A stretch of 16,585 bases of DNA from an uncultured Parabacteroides sp. (GCA_900541965.1 UQLN01000076.1:1-16585); one strand, 5' to 3'; positions 7,247-14,438 are shown, numbered from the stretch's first letter. Notes: generated by a model not told the origin, from the sequence alone. Made by a program: numbers and translations.

Positions 7247-8464
7247 TTATTGTTCTTCTTCATCGTATTGCTGGAAGAGGAAATCGTTATAGGGAAAACG
7301 GGTGATGTGGATTTGTTTTACCCGTTCATACAATAAAGATTTCAGTGCATCGATATTTGTCCGTTCTTTCGCAGAGACAAATATGCAATTATCCTGTAAT
7401 TTCCCCATCCAAGTTCGTTTTAATTCATCGAGGTCTATATTTTCTCTGGTACGTGGTGTCAAATCATCTTCATCTTTTTGTACAAAAGTGAAGGCATCGA
7501 TTTTATTGAACACCATAATCATCGGTTTTTCCGAATTGTCTATTTCTGCTAAAGTCTTATTTACTACTTCAATCTGTTCTTCAAAGGTCGGATGGGAAAT
7601 ATCTACTACATGAACCAGTAAATCGGCTTCCCGTACTTCATCCAGGGTTGATTTAAACGATTCGACCAATTCTGTAGGCAATTTACGGATGAAACCTACT
7701 GTATCAGACAAAAGGAACGGGAGGTTTTCCACAATTACTTTGCGAACAGTTGTATCTAATGTGGCAAATAGCTTGTTTTCTGCAAAAACTTCACTTTTGC
7801 TTAGCTGGTTCATTAGCGTGGACTTGCCGACATTTGTGTAACCGACTAATGCCACGCGTACCATTTTCCCCCTGTTTTTGCGTTGTACGCTTTTCTGTTT
7901 GTCTATCTCAACCAGATCCCGTTTCAACTTTGAAATCTTGTCCAGGATAATACGTTTATCCGTTTCAAGCTGGGTTTCACCCGGACCGCGCATTCCCACT
8001 CCGCCACGTTGACGCTCCAAGTGTGTCCACAACCGGGTCAGGCGGGGCAACATGTATTTATACTGGGCAAGCTCGACCTGTGTCTTGGCATGAGCCGTTT
8101 GGGCACGGCGGGCAAATATATCGAGAATGAGGTTGGTACGGTCCAATATTTTGACCTGCAATTCCTTTTCTATATTGCGTAATTGCTTGGCAGAAAGTTC
8201 GTCGTCGAATATAACCAGACCGATTTCATTTTCTACCACATATTCTTTGATTTCCTGTAATTTACCGCTGCCTACAAAAGTTGTGGTATTTGGATAGTCC
8301 ATTTTTTGTGTAAAACGCTTGACGGCATCCACACCAGCTGTATCAGCAAGGAATGCCAGTTCATCCAGATATTCCTTTACTTTTTGCTCGTTTTGTTCGG
8401 CAGTGACCAGACCTACTAAAACAGCCTTTTCTGTTTGTGCTTCGGATATGATAAATTCTTTCAT
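7247..8464 (-). CDS. hflX: Ribosome-associated GTPase HflX
   Basis: TRAFAC-class GTPase that binds 50S subunits and can split stalled ribosomes, often in stress. The 405-residue product carries the HflX N-terminal domain (about 10-110, including TTFVGSGKLQEIKEY) and the linker signature RGGVGMRGPGETQLETDKR (153-171). The G domain has G1 GYTNVGKST (208-216), G3 DTVG (254-257), G4 NKID (320-323) and G5 SAKE. All GTP-binding residues are intact. It is first of a two-gene operon with the DUF4954-like gene 3 bases downstream. The only promoter box found (8469-8476) ends 4 bases before the ATG, so the message may be leaderless or the real promoter lies further upstream. The ATG at 8464 fits the family's N-terminus and no alternative Met occurs until residue 55. 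Confidence 0.95.
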   Translation of the reverse strand: MKEFIISEAQTEKAVLVGLVTAEQNEQKVKEYLDELAFLADTAGVDAVKRFTQKMDYPNTTTFVGSGKLQEIKEYVVENEIGLVIFDDELSAKQLRNIEKELQVKILDRTNLILDIFARRAQTAHAKTQVELAQYKYMLPRLTRLWTHLERQRGGVGMRGPGETQLETDKRIILDKISKLKRDLVEIDKQKSVQRKNRGKMVRVALVGYTNVGKSTLMNQLSKSEVFAENKLFATLDTTVRKVIVENLPFLLSDTVGFIRKLPTELVESFKSTLDEVREADLLVHVVDISHPTFEEQIEVVNKTLAEIDNSEKPMIMVFNKIDAFTFVQKDEDDLTPRTRENIDLDELKRTWMGKLQDNCIFVSAKERTNIDALKSLLYERVKQIHITRFPYNDFLFQQYDEEEQ

Positions 8465-8468
8465 ACGG

Positions 8469-8476
8469 CAAAGATA
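8469..8476 (-). promoter_or_regulatory. TAnnTTTG box abutting the hflX start codon
   Basis: TATCTTTG on the minus strand, four bases before the ATG at 8464. If it is the -7 box, transcription begins at or just inside the start codon, giving a leaderless or nearly leaderless hflX mRNA. No good -33 partner was found, so it may be a chance match. Confidence 0.35.
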
Positions 8477-8495
8477 ATCATTTCGGTTATTTCTT

Positions 8496-8503
8496 TATAT
8501 TTG
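8496..8503 (+). promoter_or_regulatory. Promoter -7 box for the secreted protein gene
   Basis: TATATTTG matches TAnnTTTG and lies 33 bases before the ATG at 8537, which would give a leader of about 28 bases. It lies within the 72-bp divergent gap shared with hflX. No clear -33 TTTG is visible. Confidence 0.5.
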
Positions 8504-8536
8504 TAAGCAAATTAACAAACCTAAATTGTATTAACT

Positions 8537-10294
8537 ATGAAAAAGAGAATGTTACAATGCTATCTGTTTAGTGTACTGCTCAGCCTTTCTTTCGTCTTTC
8601 AATCTGTTAAAGCCCAACTTTCCGATCCTGCCGGGTGGCGTGAATTTGTGGATAGTAATGAAAATGTACTTATATCGGATACATTCCGTTTACAGACATT
8701 CGGTGATTCAAAGGGGGATAACTGGAATTACCAGACTCAGGGTTCTGTTAAAATTATGGACGTGTCTTCTGTCGATATAGATAATCTTGGCGGTAAAATG
8801 GGATTAAGGATTTCTCCGGGAGCCAGTTTGCTCTTTTCAAAATATGACCGGACTCATTCGGATGTGTCTGTAAATCTTTATTATGGAGGGAATTACTTAA
8901 ACCGTTCGGATTTGCTGGATATAACGATTTATTATGAGGAAGGGGAGAAAATCAATAATCTTTTTCGTCCGTCAAAAGATAATGCTTTCTGTCAGTATTC
9001 ATCGGTTCTGATAAGAAATAATCCGGTTGCATTTACGGTAAATGCAGCATTTTCAGATAATACAAAGGGGTATTATTGTGTGAAGTATGCGCTGGCGTCG
9101 GGTAAAATTCAGCAATATTCCTTATTTGAAGGCAGAGGGAACTGGCAGGATACACTTCGTTGGTCTCATCTTCCGGCTTTGAGGAATAGGTGTGCGTTGA
9201 TTCAGGGTAATATGGTATTATCTTCTGAAATTTATTGTAAACAGGTTTGTATGGGTGGAGCGACTATGCACATTACCCGGGACGGTTGTCTGAGTACGGA
9301 AGATCTGCAGTTGTATAATACAGAGCTGGTCTCTCAAGGCCGGATGAAGATAAATGGACGTATTAAGCTACAGAAAAAGCTGGAAGAAACCGGGAAATGG
9401 TATTTTGTCTCATTCCCTTTTAATGTATATCCGGGCAATGTGGGAGAAGGTCTTGAACAGAAAGATGGAACACCTAATGCAGGTGGAAATTTCTTTTATG
9501 TCCAGCGATATGATGGGGAAAGAAGGGCGAATAGTAACCAGGCTTCCGGTAATTGGGAGGTCCTGCCTGTTATAACTTCTCCGGAAACCCCGTTGTTTGA
9601 AAAGAATAAAGGATATTTAATAGCTTTGGATGAGAAAGCAGATAACAAGATTCTTACCGTTTTTTCCGAACCGGGTGAAATTCCGGATGATTTTGCAAAG
9701 AATGGTATTATTCCGGTGGATGTCCCGGCTTCTACAGGAGAAGCCAAACCGGAAAATTACGGTTGGTATCTTTGTGGAAATCCTTTTCCGGCTCCTCTGT
9801 CTCTTTCCCGGATACGGAATAATCCGGCTTTGGATGGTTATGTATATGTGTATGAGGGGAATCAGTATAAGGCATATCCGGTAGGGAGTAATTACGCCCT
9901 TCCCTCTTTTGCTGCGTTTTTTGTAAAAGCATCTGCCGGGACTCAATTAGAGGTTATTAATCTTGATACATCTGATGAAAATGTTTTGTTACAATTGGCT
10001 TCTCCGCTAAGCTCGATGAAGATGGAGCCGCTTTCGGTTATGAATATTTCTGCTTCGGAAGAGATGAAGGAAAGTGAAGTATCGAGTTTTGTCAGAGATA
10101 ATACTGTTTATATAAACCGGGGTAAAGGGAATGGTTATGTCCGTTTATTTAATCTTGCCGGAAGCTGTCTGTTTACACAAGCAATAGGGGAAGGAAGCCA
10201 GTCTGTGCCATTAACTTGCCCCTCCGGTATCTATATTGTCGAGGTTGTATCAGGAGAATATAATGCGCGATATAAAACTGTAATATCCAGATAA
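8537..10294 (+). CDS. Secreted beta-rich protein with type IX-like C-terminal sorting domain
   Basis: A 585-residue exported protein of unknown function. Residues 1-26 form a Sec signal peptide with likely cleavage at QSVKA-Q. C8 lies before the hydrophobic core and is not a lipobox. Residues about 193-235 (FEGRGNWQDTLRWSHLP) resemble the GNWxDxxxWS pattern common in Bacteroidetes surface proteins. Residues about 285-475 (TGKWYFVSFPFN, GWYLCGNPFPAPLSL, LPSFAAFFVKA) match a recurring beta-sandwich region of such proteins. The last 70 residues (VYINRGKGNGYVRLFNLAGS, then SGIYIVEVVSGEYNARYKTV) look like a type A type IX secretion sorting domain, or the related C-terminal domains annotated as DUF in Parabacteroides. 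The protein is therefore likely cell-surface or released. It is divergent from hflX. No enzymatic motif was recognised. Confidence 0.75.
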   Translation: MKKRMLQCYLFSVLLSLSFVFQSVKAQLSDPAGWREFVDSNENVLISDTFRLQTFGDSKGDNWNYQTQGSVKIMDVSSVDIDNLGGKMGLRISPGASLLFSKYDRTHSDVSVNLYYGGNYLNRSDLLDITIYYEEGEKINNLFRPSKDNAFCQYSSVLIRNNPVAFTVNAAFSDNTKGYYCVKYALASGKIQQYSLFEGRGNWQDTLRWSHLPALRNRCALIQGNMVLSSEIYCKQVCMGGATMHITRDGCLSTEDLQLYNTELVSQGRMKINGRIKLQKKLEETGKWYFVSFPFNVYPGNVGEGLEQKDGTPNAGGNFFYVQRYDGERRANSNQASGNWEVLPVITSPETPLFEKNKGYLIALDEKADNKILTVFSEPGEIPDDFAKNGIIPVDVPASTGEAKPENYGWYLCGNPFPAPLSLSRIRNNPALDGYVYVYEGNQYKAYPVGSNYALPSFAAFFVKASAGTQLEVINLDTSDENVLLQLASPLSSMKMEPLSVMNISASEEMKESEVSSFVRDNTVYINRGKGNGYVRLFNLAGSCLFTQAIGEGSQSVPLTCPSGIYIVEVVSGEYNARYKTVISR

Positions 10295-10353
10295 AAAATG
10301 ATTTACTAACATTCCTTATAAGTTTTGAGCAGGAAGGTATACAATATTTTTCC

Positions 10354-10361
10354 TAAGTTTG
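10354..10361 (+). promoter_or_regulatory. Promoter -7 box for the small membrane protein
   Basis: TAAGTTTG matches TAnnTTTG and lies 23 bases before the ATG at 10385. A TTTTG at 10323-10327 is a possible -33 element, but the spacing (26) is longer than ideal. The box lies inside the longer TTG-started reading frame, which argues for the downstream ATG. Confidence 0.5.
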
Positions 10362-10384
10362 CGCCCCGTTTAAATGTTAAAAGC

Positions 10385-10591
10385 ATGAAAAGAATTAATA
10401 TTACTACAGTAGTCTTATTGATTTATCTAGTCGTTATATCCATAATCGGCTGGCCGGGTAAATATGTCCAGCCGGATTATGTGAAATATTTTTGTACGAT
10501 AGGCATTACTCTTGTTGTTATTTTCTTTTTGCGTTTTATACAGATAAAACGTTTTAAGATGCGTGAAAAGGCTAAAAAAGAAAAAGAGTAA
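10385..10591 (+). CDS. Small two-helix membrane protein, hypothetical
   Basis: A 68-residue protein with two membrane helices (about 7-23 and 37-52) and a strongly basic tail (IQIKRFKMREKAKKEKE). By the positive-inside rule both ends face the cytoplasm. No known family is recognised. An in-frame TTG at 10325 would add 20 residues, but a promoter-like box lies inside that extension, so I choose the ATG. It has its own probable promoter and stands alone between the secreted protein gene and a 425-bp gap. The lysine-rich C-terminus could bind membrane lipid or nucleic acid, but that is speculation. Confidence 0.65.
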   Translation: MKRINITTVVLLIYLVVISIIGWPGKYVQPDYVKYFCTIGITLVVIFFLRFIQIKRFKMREKAKKEKE

Positions 10592-10686
10592 AGAAGATTG
10601 AGGCTATCCGTGAATCTGTATAAGAAAAAAGAATTTCCGCATCTGCTATTGTTCCAAAAACAGAGGTTTTAGTGTTAATACCTTTC

Positions 10687-10757
10687 TTATGTTTTTTCCA
10701 AACCATAGTTATGATTTTCCAAAACCATAGTTATGATTTGGGAAAAACATAACTATG
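10687..10757. repeat. Tandem 22-bp repeats with an inverted third copy
   Basis: Two 22-bp units lie head to tail (10687-10708 and 10709-10730). Each runs from TTATG to CCATAG around a TTTCCAAA-like core, with few differences between them. A third unit begins at 10731 but turns into an inverted copy ending CATAACTATG (10748-10757). CATAGTTATG occurs at 10704-10713 and 10726-10735. The copy at 10748-10757 can pair with the nearer one (10 bp, 12-base loop). Over a longer span it can pair with 10704-10720 (16 of 17 positions, 20-base loop). Only two spaced copies exist and no cas genes are near, so it is not CRISPR. Best guess is a dispersed intergenic palindromic element. The rest of the 10592-10915 gap shows no gene. 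Confidence 0.75.
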
Positions 10758-10825
10758 AGGCTATCGTACACACAAATCTAAATCCACTTCCGGGAATTAT
10801 TTATTTTTCATGAACAAAGCTATAT

Positions 10826-10857
10826 TTCTACAAAAGAGGTAGGACTTTTGTATAGAA
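10826..10857. repeat. Bulged inverted repeat in the 10592-11016 gap
   Basis: TTCTACAAAAG (10826-10836) pairs with CTTTTG plus TAGAA (10845-10850 and 10853-10857), giving 11 bp with a two-base TA bulge and an eight-base loop. No T-run follows on either strand, so it is not an evident terminator. It lies upstream of the operon promoter and would not be in that message. Purpose unknown. Confidence 0.4.
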
Positions 10858-10915
10858 GAAAAGCAGGTCTTTTAGAGCTAATGATGACTTTCATTTATGT
10901 ATTTCATAAAAAATA

Positions 10916-10930
10916 TATCGTTTTTCGATA
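10916..10930. promoter_or_regulatory. Candidate operator O1, upstream of the -33 box
   Basis: TATCGTTTTTCGATA has palindromic arms TATCG and CGATA around five T bases. It is the exact reverse complement of O2 at 10971-10985, 55 bp away, and lies just upstream of the -33 element. Likely bound by the small Xre repressor encoded at the end of the operon (inference). Confidence 0.6.
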
Positions 10931-10936
10931 AAAACA

Positions 10937-10968
10937 TTTGGAGATATAAAATATAATATATTCTTTTG
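10937..10968 (+). promoter_or_regulatory. Promoter of the DUF2975-sppA-DUF2975-xre operon
   Basis: A -33 box TTTG (10937-10940) is followed after 20 bases by TTCTTTTG (10961-10968), one mismatch from TAnnTTTG. Transcription would begin near 10974, inside candidate operator O2, leaving a leader of about 43 bases before the ATG at 11017. Confidence 0.55.
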
Positions 10969-10970
10969 CA

Positions 10971-10985
10971 TATCGAAAAACGATA
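10971..10985. promoter_or_regulatory. Candidate operator O2, over the transcription start
   Basis: TATCGAAAAACGATA is the exact inverted copy of O1. It overlaps the predicted transcription start, where a bound dimer would block RNA polymerase. In RNA it could also form a 5-bp hairpin with an A5 loop. Confidence 0.6.
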
Positions 10986-11016
10986 AATAATATCTGCAAA
11001 ACAAAATAACAACTCT

Positions 11017-11700
11017 ATGAAGACAAGATTAAATATACTGACATATCTGATACTTCTGGCTTTCGGATTACAAATGGGATATTCGCTTTTCTATTCCTGG
11101 AGTGATATTTCTTCTTCTTTCCGGAGAGGATATGAAAAAGCAGACAGATTTTCGGAGAAAAGATTTGAATCCGGTAAAAAACAGAACAAGGATGAATCTC
11201 TGAACAGCCATTGGCTGACTTTGCGGAAGAACGAAGCAGGTCCGGCTCTTATCGATTCAGTATATAATACAAAGACCGGTAAATATGCTCCGGCTAGCAT
11301 AACGGGTGTATTGGTTGAAATACCGGAGGAAGGAACTACCGGTTATTCTATATTGATATGCATGCTTGGAATGTTTTTGCTTCCAACGATAATTGTTTTG
11401 GTGATTCTGTTTCTCAAATTGATAAATTCGGTTAAATCAGCCGCAATATTTACGTATGCAAATATTTGGCGTTTGAGAGGAATGGGAATTTGTCTGCTTA
11501 TTTTGGGGGCTGTATCTGTATTGGGAAATTATGCAGGGTGGCTTACTGCTACTTCTTTAATAGATATTCCGGGATACCGGATAACATCTCAGGATATTAT
11601 TGAATTTTCTTGGTTTATCAATGCGGCGGTTTTGTTTCTTGCTGCTGAGATTTTTGCCATGGGATTAAGAATGAAAGAAGAACAGGAATTAACAATATAA
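11017..11700 (+). CDS. DUF2975 family membrane protein, copy 1
   Basis: A 227-residue inner-membrane protein with four predicted helices (about 8-27, 110-136, 154-176, 198-216) and an extracytoplasmic loop of about 80 residues between the first two. The C-terminal signature EIFAMGLRMKEEQELTI is typical of DUF2975 proteins and is nearly repeated in copy 2. FLKLINSV and the WRLRGMGICLLILGAV stretch also align with copy 2. Function of the family is unknown; members often sit beside a small Xre regulator, as here. It is first gene of the operon under the twin-operator promoter, with sppA starting 14 bases after its stop. The loop is basic and differs most from copy 2, suggesting that this part diverged after duplication. 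Confidence 0.85.
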   Translation: MKTRLNILTYLILLAFGLQMGYSLFYSWSDISSSFRRGYEKADRFSEKRFESGKKQNKDESLNSHWLTLRKNEAGPALIDSVYNTKTGKYAPASITGVLVEIPEEGTTGYSILICMLGMFLLPTIIVLVILFLKLINSVKSAAIFTYANIWRLRGMGICLLILGAVSVLGNYAGWLTATSLIDIPGYRITSQDIIEFSWFINAAVLFLAAEIFAMGLRMKEEQELTI

Positions 11701-11714
11701 ATACATAAAATAGT

Positions 11715-13490
11715 ATGAAACAGTTTTTTAAAACAGTATTTGCCTCCACTTTCGGAGTGCTGATAGCAGTGGGTATTCTGGGACTTTGTTCCTTTTTCAT
11801 GATTGTAGGCATTGCTGCCAGTGCCGGAGGTTCGTCTGAGTATGTACCGGAAAAGAATGCAGTCTTTAAACTGTCTTTATCAGGTACATTGGTGGAACAG
11901 GCAGTTAAAAATCCATTTTCCGAATTGATGGGTGAGAGTAGTAGCCAAGTCGCTGTTCAGGATGTGATTAAGGCAATTCGTCGTGCTAAAACAAATGAAA
12001 ATATAAAAGGAATCTATATGGAAGCCGGTTCCTTATCAGGGGGCTTTGCCAGTTTGGAGGCTATCCGTCGTGAATTGCAGGATTTTAAAGAAAGCGGAAA
12101 GTTTATAGTTTCTTATGGAGATTCTTATACACAAGGAAGCTACTACCTATGCAGTGTTGCCGATTCCGTTTTTCTGAATCCGCAAGGAAGTGTATCGCTT
12201 GTTGGTCTTGCTTCACAGGGCATATTTTATACAGGTCTTGCCGAAAAAATCGGGGTGGAACATTATATCTTTAAGGTAGGAACTTATAAAAGTGCGGTAG
12301 AACCGTATTTCCTGAAAAAGTTTAGTGATGCTAACCGTGAGCAGCTAACAGCTTTATTAGGTAGCGTGTGGGGTAATATTACTTCTGCAATTGAGGGTAG
12401 TCGCGCTATTTCTTCCGATGAATTGAATCGTTATATGAATGAAGGCTTGGCAATGGGACAGGCTTCTAATGCTATCGACAGTAAACTGGCTGACGGGCTC
12501 CGTTATCGTTATGAAGTGGAAAATACGGTAAAAGAAATGGCAGGGCAGGATGCTGATGGCAAGTTGAAAACTGCGGATGTGGATAAAGTCGCTTCCATTA
12601 AAGTAAAAGAAAAAGAGAATAAGGATAAGATTACAGTTTTGTATGCGGAAGGTGAGATCAGAGAGGATGAATCTTCTTCTCCTTTCGGTGCGGATGAGCA
12701 GGTTATTTCAGAGGAAATGGCAAAAAAACTGCGTAAGTTGAAAGATGACGATAACGTGAAAGCTGTTGTATTCCGTGTAAACTCTCCGGGTGGCAGTGCT
12801 TATCTTTCTGAACAAATATGGAAAGAGGTTGTAGAGTTGAAGGCAAAGAAGCCAATTGTAGTGTCTATGGGAAATTATGCGGCTTCCGGTGGATATTATA
12901 TTTCCTGTGCTGCAAATAAGATTGTTGCAGAACGTACGACCCTGACCGGTTCAATCGGTGTATTTGGTGTATTTCGTAATTTTACCGGAACCTTTGAAAA
13001 ATTGGGTGTGACAACAGATATTGTAAAAACAAATACGTTTGCCGATTTAGGCGATATAAGCCGTCCGATGCGTGAAGATGAAAAGGCATTGATACAGCGT
13101 AGCATAGAGCAAACTTATGATTTGTTCCTGACGCGTTGTGCCGATGGCCGTGGCATGACAAAAGCGGAGATCGATTCTATCGGGCAAGGACGTGTATGGA
13201 CAGGCGAACAGGCTTTGGAAAGAGGTTTGGTTGACCAGTTGGGAGGTCTGGATGTGGCTATTAAGGAAGCTGCGACTTTAGCGAATTTAACGGATTATTC
13301 CGTAACGGTTGCTGATGGTCCGAAAGACTTCTTTACTAAGTTCCTTGAAAAGAAAATGGACGGAGTAAAAGTATCCATGGTAAAATCTGTGTTGGGTGAA
13401 GAACAGTTCAAGTTGTTCTCTGCTATCCGGCAGGCAGAAACCGAATCAGGTATCATTGCTCGTATGCCGTTTACTATTAGTGGATTATAA
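11715..13490 (+). CDS. sppA: Signal peptide peptidase SppA, long (67K) type
   Basis: Membrane-anchored serine protease that degrades signal peptides left in the membrane after export. The 591-residue product has one N-terminal anchor (about 12-36) and two tandem S49 ClpP-like domains (about 45-270 and 303-560), the long form also found in E. coli. The Ser/Lys dyad is intact: general base K192 in VGTYKSAVEPYF and nucleophile S391 in GNYAASGGYYISCAA. The downstream TTLTGSIGVFGVF block is also present. Start at 11715 is supported by the anchor position. Its placement is unusual: it lies between two DUF2975 genes with gaps of 14 and 18 bases, in an operon ending with an Xre regulator, rather than beside lpxK as I recall for other Bacteroidales. 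Confidence 0.95.
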   Translation: MKQFFKTVFASTFGVLIAVGILGLCSFFMIVGIAASAGGSSEYVPEKNAVFKLSLSGTLVEQAVKNPFSELMGESSSQVAVQDVIKAIRRAKTNENIKGIYMEAGSLSGGFASLEAIRRELQDFKESGKFIVSYGDSYTQGSYYLCSVADSVFLNPQGSVSLVGLASQGIFYTGLAEKIGVEHYIFKVGTYKSAVEPYFLKKFSDANREQLTALLGSVWGNITSAIEGSRAISSDELNRYMNEGLAMGQASNAIDSKLADGLRYRYEVENTVKEMAGQDADGKLKTADVDKVASIKVKEKENKDKITVLYAEGEIREDESSSPFGADEQVISEEMAKKLRKLKDDDNVKAVVFRVNSPGGSAYLSEQIWKEVVELKAKKPIVVSMGNYAASGGYYISCAANKIVAERTTLTGSIGVFGVFRNFTGTFEKLGVTTDIVKTNTFADLGDISRPMREDEKALIQRSIEQTYDLFLTRCADGRGMTKAEIDSIGQGRVWTGEQALERGLVDQLGGLDVAIKEAATLANLTDYSVTVADGPKDFFTKFLEKKMDGVKVSMVKSVLGEEQFKLFSAIRQAETESGIIARMPFTISGL

Positions 13491-13508
13491 GCGTTAATAA
13501 TTCATGCG

Positions 13509-14165
13509 ATGAAGAAACAATTGAATATAATCTGTATACTGGTATTCCTTAGCTTGGGCTTTTCTTTGCTTCCCCATATTTATGCAATGGGCACAGGTTT
13601 TGTCGCTGGTTTTAAAGAAGGTTGGAATGAAACAAGGGTATTGAAAAGAGGCCTGTCGGAAACAACTCATAGAAGTCCTGTAGAATTGTTTTTAATGCCT
13701 GATTTTGGTGGTAATGTAATTCAGTTGGAGAATCTTAAAACAGGAAAGATGCTGGATGTGCAGATGGTCAGTGCTATCGTATGGACGGACCAGAATGCAC
13801 AAGGTATTCCGAGTTTTATATTTGCTATTCTGGAGTTTATTTATATTGTTACCATTGTCTGGGCCGTCATCAGTTTTTATAAATTGATAAACACGATCAA
13901 CCACCAGATTATATTCGATTGGATTAATGTCCGCCGGTTAAATAAATTGGGAATACTATTGTTGATTTCTGCTGTCATAGTAATAATAATCAATTTGTTG
14001 AATTATTATTCGGTGGCAGAAGATATTGCCCTGGATGGCCATTCAATGAATTTCTTTGAAGTGTTTAACACGATTAATTTGATATTGGGCTTGATAGCCC
14101 TTTTGGTAGGCCGTATATTCGCTATGGGTATTCGCTTGCGTGAGGAACAGGAGTTGACTATCTAA
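13509..14165 (+). CDS. DUF2975 family membrane protein, copy 2
   Basis: A 218-residue paralogue of the gene at 11017, with four predicted helices (about 5-24, 101-126, 147-167, 187-205). Both share the layout of helix, long outer loop, then three helices. They share FYKLINTIN versus FLKLINSV, the LNKLGILLLISAV region and the ending RIFAMGIRLREEQELTI. The outer loop (about 25-100) is acidic to neutral and not evidently similar to that of copy 1. It begins 18 bases after the sppA stop and is followed 19 bases later by the Xre gene, the order normally seen for the DUF2975-Xre pair. Copy 2 is thus probably the original partner and copy 1 a duplicate placed ahead of sppA (inference). Confidence 0.85.
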   Translation: MKKQLNIICILVFLSLGFSLLPHIYAMGTGFVAGFKEGWNETRVLKRGLSETTHRSPVELFLMPDFGGNVIQLENLKTGKMLDVQMVSAIVWTDQNAQGIPSFIFAILEFIYIVTIVWAVISFYKLINTINHQIIFDWINVRRLNKLGILLLISAVIVIIINLLNYYSVAEDIALDGHSMNFFEVFNTINLILGLIALLVGRIFAMGIRLREEQELTI

Positions 14166-14184
14166 AAAAAGGAATAAAAAAGAT

Positions 14185-14394
14185 ATGGCTATAATTGTAA
14201 ATTTGGATGTGATGATGGCGAAACGGAAAATCTCGCTGGGAGAACTGGCGGAACGTATCGACATTACACCAGCGAACCTGTCTATTTTAAAGACAGGGAA
14301 AGCGAAAGCCATACGCTTCTCCACCCTCGAAGCAATTTGTAAGGAGCTGGATTGTCAACCGGGGGATATATTAGAGTTTAAAGACGGAGATTAA
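14185..14394 (+). CDS. Small Xre-family repressor (YozG-like, Cro/C1 HTH)
   Basis: A 69-residue DNA-binding protein consisting of little more than a Cro/C1-type helix-turn-helix. The HTH runs about 17-57: SLGELAERIDITPANLSILKTGK contributes helices 2 and 3, with the recognition helix near 29-38, then FSTLEAICKELDCQPGDILEF completes the fold. It resembles the HTH_26/YozG group that accompanies DUF2975 proteins, for example YozG beside YoaS in Bacillus subtilis. The ATG at 14185 is preceded by an AAAAAAAGGA stretch; Met10 and Met11 are weaker alternatives. It is last gene of the operon. The natural target is the twin TATCG-N5-CGATA palindromes flanking the operon promoter, which would give negative autoregulation. 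That binding is inferred, not seen. Confidence 0.88.
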   Translation: MAIIVNLDVMMAKRKISLGELAERIDITPANLSILKTGKAKAIRFSTLEAICKELDCQPGDILEFKDGD

Positions 14395-14423
14395 GATTAT
14401 CAGGCATATAAATAGTCTGATGG

Positions 14424-14438
14424 CTTACAATTTGTAAG
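14424..14438. promoter_or_regulatory. 15-bp palindrome downstream of the Xre gene
   Basis: CTTACAATTTGTAAG has seven perfectly paired bases on each side of a central T. It follows the Xre stop by 29 bases and has no T-run after it, so it is not an obvious terminator. It may be a regulator site for the orphan promoter about 80 bases downstream, or chance. Its sequence is unrelated to the TATCG operators. Confidence 0.35.

Noticed and set aside
8537..8614. Lipoprotein signal on the secreted protein (Cys at residue 8)
   Set aside because: The cysteine precedes the hydrophobic core; a Sec cleavage site at VKA-Q is far more likely.
10325..10384. TTG-started 20-residue extension of the small membrane protein
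   Set aside because: A TAAGTTTG promoter box at 10354-10361 lies inside the extension, and the ATG at 10385 begins right before the first helix.
10687..10757. CRISPR array
   Set aside because: The repeats are directly adjacent with no spacers, one copy is inverted, and no cas gene is in the window.
10600..10765. GAGGCTATC repeated at 10600 and 10757, and again within sppA near 12057
   Set aside because: Only 9-12 bases long with unrelated flanks; the sppA copy encodes protein. Chance is adequate.
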